A stretch of DNA of 64,000 nt, from assembly GCA_028753945.1 (NCBI GenBank), contig JAPNXP010000001.1, positions 7,492,501 to 7,556,500 of the forward strand, in the 5' to 3' direction. Shown in pieces: positions 1 through 9,219 of the stretch (positions are counted from its first letter, which is position 1; every line of letters starts with the position of its first letter). Made by a program: the position numbers and the translations under genes. The notes under the pieces were generated by a model that saw nothing but the letters and a program-made list of their open reading frames with translations, did no database searches and had not been told where the DNA came from. Source of the stretch: Hexactinellida sp. DTS-2022. Lineage: Eukaryota; Porifera; Hexactinellida.

Positions 1-325
1 TATAACTATATAGGAACATGGTATCAAGGTAGACATAGCACACTTCAGAATTGAGCTATGTCATCATTTGATTACGTAATCGCTATTTTTGGTGGGTATT
101 ATGGTGTTTTTATAGCCTGCTTATAACATAGTTAGACGCGTTATAAATGTTCAAGATTTGAACATGATGATGCCCAGGACTTGTTAAAAGAAATATATTG
201 AAATTATAAATGGAATGTTGACACATTCCTCGGTTGCCATGGATATGGATATTTCCTAAAATGAGCCATAACTCAAAAACTATCGATTTTATGTAAACTA
301 GGCTAGTACTGATCTATCCGCAATA

Positions 326-490
326 AGTTACTTCCTATTCATTGATAATGCATTATATATGCCTAACTAAAAAAAATTTGAGATAATAAGATAATTAGCA
401 CTTAATTCCTTATGAGATAATACACTTATTATCTCAAAGATTATTGTAGTTAGGCATATATAATGTATTATCAATGAATAGGAAGTTACC
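326..490. repeat. Palindromic MITE-like element
   Basis: About 44-bp arms at 326-369 and 447-490 are inverted copies of each other with few mismatches. The ~75-bp centre is itself partly palindromic around ATAATA tracts. No ORF. This is consistent with a small non-autonomous DNA transposon; the superfamily was not determined and no clear target duplication was seen. Positions 1-325 and 491-748 hold nothing I can assign, apart from a short tract at 520-600 repeating CTGGACA-like words. Confidence 0.6.
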
Positions 491-748
491 TAGCTAGGGT
501 GACCAGATGGCTTTGACCGAAAACCTGGACATTTTCCATTTTTGGCCAAAAAAACTGGAGATTTCCTGGACACGTAAAATCCAAAAACTGGACAAATCTA
601 AAACCGTGATAAATCTCATATTATGAGCGTAGGAGGGCTAAAATTGTATATTCCATACTCTGATATATAAGAGTATATAATTTCATGTTAAAATTGTTCA
701 CTCAAATTCACGATAAGCCATTGTTTATACTCTATTCTACTTTAGTAA

Positions 749-1920
749 TACGAGCCCTTCGGTCTCGGTCGCTTCGCGACGGATCACTCTCTCACAAAAG
801 TCGCTTCGCGACTTTTGTTCTTTCGTGTTAGGCACTACCGTTACAATTAACGGCCGCTTCGCGGCCTTTCCCTCCCCAAAAGCAATCACATTAATAATGA
901 GTTTTAATAGCTCAATAAATTTCAGTTGCACGATAAGAAAGCTCGAATCAGAATAATATTAAAAGAAAAACAGGCAATAGAATAGACAAATGATTGATTG
1001 GTTAAATTAATTTATTTTCAATCAATCAAATTGGAGCCTCAGAAAATCTTTCTATTATGCACAATCTATTTATACTAATTGAAGAAATCTGCTAATCCAT
1101 ACTAACAAACCCTCGAATTTAATTGGCTAACATATTTTGTCACCTTCAAATGTGAATATTTCTCTTCAAAAACCAATAGATCGTTGTCGCAGTACAAAAT
1201 TACCCCTGTATACAAATTTTCAGCTTTCTAGGACTCGTAGTCTTTCCAATTAATTCTGGACAAACAAACAAACAAACACACAAACAAACAAACAAACACA
1301 CAAACAAACAAACAAACACACAACAATTCCTCTTTTAATATACGAGCCCTTCGGTCTCGGTCGCTTCGCGACGGATTACTCTCTCACAAAAGTCGCTTCG
1401 CGACTTTTGTTCGTTCGTGCTAGGCACTACACAATACAATTATCGGCCGCTTCGCGGCCTTTCCCTCCCCAAAAGCAATCACATTAATAATGAGTTTTAA
1501 AAGCTCAATAAATTTCAGTTACACGATAAGAAAGCTCGAATCAAAATAATACTAAAAGAAAAACAGGCAATAGAATAGACAAATGATTGATTGGTTAAGT
1601 TAATTTATTTTCAATCAATCAAATTGGAGCCTCAGAAAATATTTCTATTATGCACAATCTATTTATACTAATTGATGAAATCTGCTAATCCATACTAACA
1701 AACCCTCGAATTTAATTGGCTAACAAATTTTGACACCTTAAAATGTTAATATTTCTCTTCAAAAACCAATAGATCGTTGTCGCAGTACAAAATTACCCCT
1801 GTATACAAATTTTCAGCTTTCTGGGACTCGTAGTCTTTCCAATTAATTCTGGACAAACAAACAAACACACAAACAAACAAACACACAAACACACAAACAG
1901 ACAACAATTCCTCTTTTTAT
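749..1920. repeat. 592-bp tandem duplication with TTC-loop hairpins
   Basis: Two head-to-tail copies (749-1340 and 1341-1920) are nearly identical. Each starts with a cluster of small GC-rich hairpins that share the core CGC-TTC-GCG but have different outer stems (GTCGC/GCGAC, AAAGTCGC/GCGACTTT, GGCCGC/GCGGCC). Each ends with an (AAAC)n simple repeat. No coding capacity. A diverged inverted copy of the unit's 3' part lies at 18695-18890, so the family is dispersed. The superfamily is unknown. Confidence 0.8.
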
Positions 1921-1960
1921 ATATAGATAGATAGAAAATATACCTCAGTTTATCTTATAG

Positions 1961-3508
1961 TAAAAAGTCCAGTGCGCATGCGCATGAGACCCAGTGTGCA
2001 TGCGCATTAACCCCAGTGCGCATGCGCATTAACCCCAGTGTGCATGCACATTAATTAACCCCAGTGCGCATGCGCATTAACCCCAGTGTGCATGCGCATT
2101 AAAATTGCGGTTGGCCTGGAATGTGAGACTAAAACTGAAAATGGCTGTTTTCTACTTATACCAATGACCCCAAGTCATCCTTTTTAATAGGCCAATAATT
2201 TGTGTGTATAATATATATATATGTAAAATAATTTAATAAACTATTCGAAATTCTGGGTCTAACGAACTTACCAAGTTACAAGATGGCTGAAAAACTAACG
2301 TTCTGTGATTTACACGTTTCAAATCCTACCATAAATGCTCTTAATCCTGAAATATCTGATGACAAGATTACCTCATTGGAATCATAGGCGTCAAGTTTTG
2401 GAAAATATAATCAAAGATGGGGGAGCCACTTGGGGGGTTCTGGGGGGGCCACTGGGATCTTTACTAAATATTTCCAGATTTGTTTCTTTAGAAACAAAAT
2501 CAGGATATATTGAGTAACAAAGGTGATTCTCACCTTCTATCATCCCTTGGTCGATCAAAAGGACCACTTTCATATAAAAATTAAATCGACCGATAGGTCC
2601 GGGTGTGCTCCCAGCCCCCCCCCCCCCCCCCCCAAACCCCAAACCCCAAACTTGGCGCCTATGATTGGAATTACAAGTCTAGGGGACTTCTACAACAGGT
2701 AATTATTAGATCTTCAATAAAACGTCGATTATCCAAACAGCGCGAAGACAACTAAATTTATATAATTTTCAGACTTATAATCTCGCATGTTGTAACGAAC
2801 TGTATGTAGTGATCAACTAAGAACAAAATGAAGATGATATTAAATAACAATAGTTTTGTTGCGTGTAAAATTGTATTATTGTATTGAATTTGAAACGTAT
2901 TTAGAGCTTTCTCTTTCTACTGAATAAATATGCTAAATACATAAAACAGCAAATACTTGATGAGATTTTTTTGGAGCCTGGCGCAAGTCGCAAGTATTTT
3001 GCTTTCAAAATGATTTCTAAAATTAATCCATTTATATGGAGCATAATGTACTTCCGGTGTTAATAATTCCTAGTAATTGGAATTTTTGAATTAAATTTTC
3101 AGTGAATTATAGAGATTGCTAAATATGCAATAAAAAAATTAAACTTGTTTTTTTTGGAAGGTGAGGGTTCAGCCTTATTCAACTTGGGGGTCGGGCCTTG
3201 ACTTTCAATAAATGAGATAATTTAAGAATAAAGTAACGAACCTAATTGGCAGTGGACAATCCAAGAGATGAGTTTCCTTAACGTTTCTACATTCATAGTT
3301 GAGAAATCTTTTTCTAATAATGAGTTCATTTCCTTATCCTGGGCAGGTTTTCGAAATAGGAAAAAGAAATCAAAAAAGAATTAATACGTACTATACCAAA
3401 TGGAATGACAGTAGACGCGTGCGATGCGTGTTGAGCCTAATGCGCATGCGCACTGGGGTTAATGTGCATGCACACTGGGTCTCATGCGCATGCGCACTGG
3501 ACTTTTTA
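1961..3508. mobile_element. 1.5-kb element with minisatellite terminal inverted repeats
   Basis: The left end (1961-2105) has AAAAAGTCC followed by six ~22-bp units containing TGCGCATGCGCA-like cores. The right end (3420-3508) is the inverse: three such units and then GGACTTTTT. This makes long terminal inverted repeats around a ~1.3-kb AT-rich interior without a credible ORF. A hAT-like insertion sits inside at 2383-2663. The flanks carry a similar direct word, ATACCTC(C)AGTTTAT, on both sides but not immediately adjacent, so the target duplication is unsure. Confidence 0.6.
2383..2663. mobile_element. hAT-like non-autonomous element, CATAGGCGTC family
   Basis: The 281-bp element starts CATAGGCGTC and ends GGCGCCTATG. 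A perfect 8-bp target duplication, ATTGGAAT, flanks it at 2375-2382 and 2664-2671, as expected for hAT transposition. The interior has G-rich and C-rich tracts and no real gene. It is nested in the 1961-3508 element. Same family as 28959-29248 and 33646-34387. Confidence 0.8.
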
Positions 3509-4889
3509 ATACCTCCAGTTTATAGGCACTCTAGTTAATATCTAAATCAGGGGACTATCAAAATTTGTCTGTATTACCTTCCAATTCGTATTACCGTGAG
3601 CTTATTCCATATAATTTATAGCCCAATTACTACAATATTACTAAATAAGAACTTTAAATATTCTGATATATCATGTGAAATAAAATGAAAATATAAATAC
3701 AAATGTTGAAATTAAGGATACAAATGTTGAAATGAAGTTGACAAATTTCTATGATAAATGAGGAATACAAATGAGACCAACTATGAACTTAACAGTAGTA
3801 ATTACTATTGCATTGTAGTCCAGCGTCATAGCCATAAATTTCACAAGATTGTTCATTTTTTTGATAAAAGCACCAAAATTTGTACACATGTACTTTGATG
3901 TAGTGCGAACATTTTTGGATATTGAGGCAATTGAAAGAATGTCTATATCGGCCATGACAGCTCGCCAAAGTAACCACGTCCGATAGTGTTCGCCGGACGT
4001 GTTTCCCATAAAAACTTGTTCAAATTAGGTTATATCGTCTTTCTATTGTTGAATTCGGTTTCAAAGTAAAATTTCCGAAAATTTGATATATCACATCATG
4101 GCCTACTATAATACGGCTATACATGCTGCCGAATCATAGTAGAAAATAAGAGTCCAGTTTTGTAATTTAATTCTAAGCTAAACTATGCTTCCTATTGGCA
4201 TAATTTACATTGTGTATGGGGTAATCAACCATTGCGAGTCCAATGGAACCACTTTTGAGATTCTGATATTTGTGGTTAAGCTGTTTAGGCGCCATTTAAC
4301 GATGACATCACAAAAATACAAAATATACAATTCGAGTCTAAAGAACTACGAGAAAATGAAAATAATTTGCTAATATACTTAGTATACATTTTCCGAATAT
4401 ATAATGAGAATGAATATATATAAACCAGCAATTATATAGATTTTATGGACGAAAATAGTAAGTTGTAATTCGGATAATACTTGTATTTTAGCATGTGGTT
4501 GCTTTAGAATTTTTAAAATTTTTAGAATGTCGCCATTTTGTGATTTAGTAGCCTTTGGGGTATGAAATAAATTCCTATTTTAGTATTCGTGTTATAAAAT
4601 TATTAGAAAGTAAGAAGAAAATGAAATTTATGATATTTGAATTTTTTTTCATTTTACCATAAATTGTTACCGTCATCGTTAAATGGCGCCTAAACAGCTT
4701 AACGACAAATCTCAGAATCTCAAAAGTGGTTCCATTGGACTCGCAATGGTTGATTACCCCATACACAATGTAAATTATGCCAATAGGAAGCATAGTTTAG
4801 CTTAGAATTAAATTACAAAACTGGACTCTTATTTTCTACTATGATTCGGCAGCATGTATAGCCGTATTATAGTAGGCCATGATCACATG

Positions 4890-5231
4890 CATACCTGCCA
4901 ACCGTACAGGGATTCCCTGTACAGTACAGGGATTTTAGCCATTTTGCTGTTCTGTACAGGGAATTATTACATTTGTACAGGGATTTTAAGTCGGGACAAA
5001 ATTAATGATTGTAGGTCAAATACACCTAAAAAATGTCTTTACTCTCAAAATGTAGCATTTTGTTTAAGTAACAATTCCTAATTAAGCGTATAGTGTTTGT
5101 CTCGCTCATGTAGGGAAATTTCCCTACATGAGCGAGATAAAAATTCTTGGGTGTACAGGGATTTTTGCCAATGTACAGGGGAAAATTGGAGCTCCGTACA
5201 GGGATACGACTCAAATAGGTTGGCAGGTATG
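4890..5231. mobile_element. TIR element CATACCTGCCAACC with 6-bp target duplication
   Basis: The 342-bp element begins CATACCTGCCAACC and ends GGTTGGCAGGTATG. CACATG flanks it at 4884-4889 and 5232-5237. GTACAGGGA words recur at both ends. A second copy of the same family lies at 33895-34294 with a different 6-bp duplication (CGAAAT). The superfamily is not assigned. Confidence 0.75.
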
Positions 5232-5611
5232 CACATGACCATATTTGGAAGAATTTTTTTCCATAGCAACGCTGGAATGTATCAGGAATGTCCCCAATGT
5301 GTCAAAAATTCCTTTCTCCAATTGTGTCCTTACCCAATCGAGTGACCCCTCTTTCGACTCCGCTCAACTACCCGAGTATACTTATGCACATACCGACCCT
5401 GTAAAACGTGATTTGATGAATATCGAATAATTTTATCAAATCACGTTTTACAGGGTCGGTATGTGCATAAGTATACTCAGGTAGTTGAGCGGAGTCGAAA
5501 GAGGGGTCACTCGATTGGGTAAGGACACAATTGGAGAAAGGAATTTTTGACACATTCCTGATACATTCCAGCGTTGCTATGGAAAAATTCTTCCAAATAT
5601 GGTCATGTGAT
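5232..5611. repeat. Near-perfect 380-bp hairpin element
   Basis: Two ~180-bp arms (5232-5415 and 5430-5611) are almost exact reverse complements, broken by one ~10-bp insertion in the left arm; the loop is under 20 bp. The ends are CACATGACC and GGTCATGTG. A diverged end of the same family occurs at 8707-8775. The high arm identity suggests recent insertion or arm-to-arm conversion. Confidence 0.75.
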
Positions 5612-5997
5612 ATATCAAATTTTCGGAAATTTCACTTCGAAACCGAATTCAACAATAGAAAGACGATATAACCTAATTTGAACAAGTTTTTATGGGAAAC
5701 ACGTCCGGCGAACACTATCGGACGTGGTTACTTTGGCGAGCTGTCATGGCCGATATAGACATTCTTTCAATTGCCTCAATATCCAAAAATGTTCGCACTA
5801 CATCAAAGTACATGTGTACAAATTTTGGTGCTTTTATCAAAAAAATGAACAATTATATGGCTGTGCCGCTGCACTATTGGTGATTATTAACAAAAGCCAG
5901 TCCTTTAAAAATGAATGACCAATACAATTTTACACTGTCACTGGCTTTCCTAATCGAATAAAGCAGAATCCTGTTATTTCAATCAGATATTCACTTT

Positions 5998-6137
5998 CAG
6001 GGGCGGCGCGGCCATTCAACAGATCGGGTGTAACCCGAATTTTTTAGGGTGCCGCCCCTAATAGGCGCTCCCAATAGGTGGACACCCTAATAGGCGCCCC
6101 TGAACCCGATGGACTCAGGGGCGCCGCGCCGCCCATG
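5998..6137. mobile_element. 140-bp hAT-like MITE
   Basis: Ends CAGGGGCGGCGCGG and CCGCGCCGCCCATG. Flanks TTCACTTT and TTTACTTT form a 7/8-match 8-bp duplication. The interior has repeated TAGGCGCCC words. No ORF. The CAGGG start and 8-bp duplication fit hAT. Confidence 0.65.
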
Positions 6138-6265
6138 TTTACTTTACAATAGTCAGTGATCTCTTTAATTTAAATATAAACAATTCTAAACCGAATAGAA
6201 TTGATGAACTAGAATCTAGATCGAATAAATTAATAGTGAAAAGAAATGTAGACCATAGTGGTGAT

Positions 6266-6756
6266 CAGACCTGGGGCTGATTACTAGTGAGTGATTACGA
6301 TTACGATTACGATTACATCCTTCAGAAAAAGCTTGATTATGATTACGATTACGATTACAGGAAAAGTTGTAATCTATTACAATTGATTACAATTTCATTT
6401 TCTTTATGATCCAATTACGATCGTTCCGATTAAGCACCGGAGTTTCATTCGCTCGAAAAATAAGGCCCATGTGCATGGGGGTGGGCCGGATATATCTTTG
6501 GGGGTGCAATGAGATCAGCGAACCCTCAAACTATATCCTTATTTAAAGTTATTGTGGAAAATTTGAGGGGGGGCCGAGTGAAAATTTGGGGGGGCCTGGT
6601 GCCATACCTGGGGCTGATTACTAGTGGTTGATTACGATTACGATTACAATTACATCCTTCAAAAAAAGCTTGATTATGATTACGATTACGATTACAGGAA
6701 AAGTTGTAATCGATTACAATCGATTACGATTGTAATCGTAATCAGCCCCAAGCCTG
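6266..6756. mobile_element. hAT-like element filled with GATTAC repeats
   Basis: Starts CAGACCTGGGGCTGATTAC and ends GTAATCAGCCCCAAGCCTG. A perfect 8-bp duplication, GTGGTGAT, flanks it (6258-6265 and 6757-6764). The interior has two arrays of GATTAC words (6285-6400 and 6625-6745) and a second internal copy of the left end near 6606, so it looks like an element duplicated or inserted into itself. No ORF. Confidence 0.8.
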
Positions 6757-6984
6757 GTGGTGATTCATTAAATCAAATATGAATTTGTTAAACAAATAAA
6801 AAAATCTAATATTGAGAATTTGTGCAAGGAGGCGGTTCGAGGGTAAATTGTTGACAAGGGGCGCCCCGAAAAAAGTTTGAGAAACACTGTTATACACGGA
6901 CATTCGTTAATATCTAGAAAATTGTCAGTTTTAATTAGCATAAATATTCAACAATACAGGCGCTGATTAGTATTTCCCAATTTA

Positions 6985-7376
6985 TTAATGTGCCGACTAT
7001 ACTATAGTATAGTGGCCCAGTATTGAAAGATTGCCTTTATTATTCTGTAGCCGACTATACTTAGTATAGTTAGTATAGATCATCAAAACATTAGTATAGT
7101 ATCATCAAAAATATTTATTCTGTAGAACTTTAGAATGTATTTATTAGAAATGCAGCCTAATTTATAAGTATTAGGATATAATTTGTCCATCTCCCCCATT
7201 TATAGAGGTCATTTTTTGTATGGTGATACTAATTCCTTTATAATTAAGGTCCCCCATTCCCCACTTCCCCGCTTATAGAGGATCATTTGTATGGAAATGA
7301 AGGAATATGGACCAAAATTCCCCCGCTTATAGAGGTTCCCCATCTATAGAGACCCCGCTTATAGAGGTTGTACTGT
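6985..7376. repeat. TATACTATAGTATA motif and pogo-like MITE end
   Basis: At 6990-7100 the palindrome TATACTATAGTATA and GTGCCGAC/GGCCCAGT words recur; the same words flank repeats at 12370-12480 and 18430. From about 7185 to 7376 are repeats of CCCGCTTATAGAGG, ending TACTGTA, which resembles the pogo/Tigger-type MITE ends seen elsewhere in the window. The left end is unclear. Confidence 0.45.
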
Positions 7377-7845
7377 ATCATTAATCTCAGAGATGATACA
7401 ATATAGAAACAAACTTTCAAATCATCAATTGGTCCTTATGCCACGTACCACCTATACAAGTGGGTCTTGACACCTTGAGGTGATGATGACTTTTTTTTAC
7501 AATTTTGTGAATTAAATAATTCGCATGGGTTGGTTAGAGTTGGGTGAATACCCAACACGCACTTAGAATGCTGAGTCAGCACACATTATATTCTACTGAA
7601 ACTTGAATATCTCTCAAATGAAGTGAGCTAAATGGAAACTCCCACCACTCTAGGGTCGTTGCCTTCTGAAACACCTTTCTGAAATAATTTAACACCTTCA
7701 TTGTGATGATGACTGGGCGTAAAAAAAATCCAAAATTGCAGCTGTGCCGACAGCATTTTCCTTGGAGGCATTATCAATAAACCACCATCAAAATATAGTG
7801 CCACCAAAGGAACATGCGTCGGCACAGCTGCAATTTTGGATTTTT
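7377..7845 (-). repeat. Dispersed copy of hairpin-satellite unit
   Basis: On the minus strand this matches the first ~470 bp of the units arrayed at 46.3-53.95 kb. The ~120-nt hairpin is at 7721-7845, followed by the same AAGGTGTTA, hairpin-like GTTGGGT..ACCCAAC and TCATCATCACCTCAAGG words. The unit is cut short at 7376 by a MITE. Confidence 0.75.
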
Positions 7846-7916
7846 ATGATATGCTATTGTAGTGTCTTTCCTGTATTTTATCTCCTCTACATTGATCAGT
7901 CAATTATTGTCTAGTT

Positions 7917-8294
7917 ATGAACAAGATTTTGTTCGTATTGATCAACACAACTAATCAAGGGGTATTCTGCTCCAATACGAGACTTGTACTACTGATAACC
8001 AGGAGATACGATTCTAGATATTCAAAGGTCAAACCAAAACTGAGACCAAAATCTAATTTACCACAAGAGGATACACTAACCCTGAACAAAAAAATCCGAA
8101 CCGTTATCGCATTAGGAATATTCATTGCTTGGTTCGCTTACATTGGTGTCGATCTGATAAAAACTGGTTACAAGTACATCATGGACTATCATACAAGTGA
8201 GATAAAGCAGGTAGAGACCATTGAGGAGATTGTGGAATTTAAACTGCCATTCGGGAAGAAATCCAAGAAAGAGGAGACTGATTGCAACAAATAA
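7917..8294 (+). CDS. Hypothetical small single-pass membrane protein, possibly mitochondrial
   Basis: 125-aa ORF from the ATG at 7917. The first 60 residues are rich in Arg/Lys and almost without acidic residues (ITRRYDSRYSKVKPKLRPK), compatible with a mitochondrial presequence. One membrane segment lies near residues 65-84 (VIALGIFIAWFAYIGVDLI). It is followed by a soluble tail, acidic in its middle (EIKQVETIEEIVEF) and then basic (GKKSKK). An AATAAA overlaps the stop. Composition and the clear TM segment argue for a real gene, but I do not recognise the family and cannot exclude upstream exons. It lies ~0.9 kb upstream of OPA1 on the same strand, beside repeats. The mitochondrial location is inference only. 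Confidence 0.5.
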   Translation: MNKILFVLINTTNQGVFCSNTRLVLLITRRYDSRYSKVKPKLRPKSNLPQEDTLTLNKKIRTVIALGIFIAWFAYIGVDLIKTGYKYIMDYHTSEIKQVETIEEIVEFKLPFGKKSKKEETDCNK

Positions 8295-8357
8295 ATTGCG
8301 CTAGATTAGTAGTTTTATCAATGTTTTGATTACTACAAATATTTCTTCACTTATTAC

Positions 8358-8547
8358 TACAGTGGAGTCTCTGAATATCGGACACGTTGGGGAAATGGCT
8401 TCTGTCCGTTGTAGAGAGTTGTCCGCATCTCGGAGACTGGTCCATAATTATTACATGTATGGTAATTTAATTCCGTTCCAATCGTCTTGTCGGTTATAGA
8501 GGGGTTGTCCGCTTCTCGGAGTGTCCGTTTTGGGAGACTCCACTGTA
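8358..8547. mobile_element. pogo/Tigger-like MITE
   Basis: TACAGTGGAGTCTC at the left and GAGACTCCACTGTA at the right, with TA at each end. The interior repeats CGGACA/TGTCCG words on both strands. This layout (TA duplication, CAGT start, interior copies of the end sequence) is typical of pogo-group MITEs; many relatives occur in the window. Confidence 0.7.
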
Positions 8548-8639
8548 TTTAAAATTAATTAAAATAATATGAATATTAATACTATTAATTAAAGTACTTA
8601 AATTGAATTTTTCAGGGCCACAGAATAGCAGTTGTATCC

Positions 8640-8935
8640 CTTTTGTAACAATTGCATTGCTTACATGTTTCATTATTGTTCCGCTGTGTCTGTATTTTTT
8701 ATACGGATGTTGGCACATTCTTAATACATTCCAGCTTTGCTATGGAAATTTTTTCCAAATAGGGTATGTGATATACATAGGCGTCGTAACCCGCCCGGGT
8801 GCCCGGGAATGTCCGGGCGGCCCGGAAGGGTTGCCCCTATGCTACTAATACTATACCCGGAGTTTACCCGGGCATTTCCCGGAATTTCCGTGCGGCCATA
8901 GGATTGACCTTTGCATTTACGACGCAAATTTAGCA
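8640..8935. mobile_element. Degenerate DNA-transposon fragments
   Basis: 8707-8775 matches the end of the 5232-5611 hairpin element. 8777 onward begins CATAGGCGTCGTAACCCG and has CCGGG-rich repeats, with a decayed right end near 8930 (TTTACGACGC). It looks like a worn member of the CATAGGCGTC hAT-like family. No gene. Confidence 0.45.
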
Positions 8936-9219
8936 CTGAGTACAAATATGGTAATTTTAATAAATTGATTACATCTGATTTGAGAAAGTTTGTTCCGGGG
9001 AGTGTCGCCGATTTACTATGAAAAAGCAAACACAGCCACCCGTATAAAAAATGTTCCCCAAAACAGATTTTAGCTGTTTTTGGATATGTTATTCTACGGA
9101 GAAATGCGTTTCTAATGATACTGAAATCAACTTCGTATGAATTTTCCTAGTTCAAACTTTACGACCAGACGTATGAACTTTGTTTCAGTAGCACACTAGT
9201 GATAACTTCTAGACTATAC

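Larger units (their letters stand above)
3805..5885. repeat. Large interrupted palindrome (fold-back element)
   Basis: The left arm (about 3805-4305) is repeated in inverse on the right, split into 4671-4883 and 5606-5885. The loop is 4306-4670. The right arm is interrupted by two younger insertions (4890-5231 and 5232-5611). Identity between the arms is high enough that short open frames occur twice, once per strand; they are not genes. 3509-3804 holds nothing assignable. Confidence 0.75.

Noticed and set aside
749-1500. Bacterial contamination suggested by GTCGCTTCGCGAC repeats
   Set aside because: Both copies are embedded in the same AT-rich repeat with a relative at 18.7 kb; no bacterial genes adjoin.
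1971-2105. CRISPR-like array of 22-bp repeats
   Set aside because: No unique spacers; units are contiguous minisatellite forming a transposon end in an animal genome.
3749-5918. Matching small ORFs on both strands
   Set aside because: They are the two arms of one palindrome read from either strand; no homology or codon signal.
9199-9219. Upstream extension of OPA1 before Met at 9220
   Set aside because: It would start at GTG. The ATG at 9220 gives a good mitochondrial presequence, and an acceptor-like site at 9188 suggests UTR upstream.
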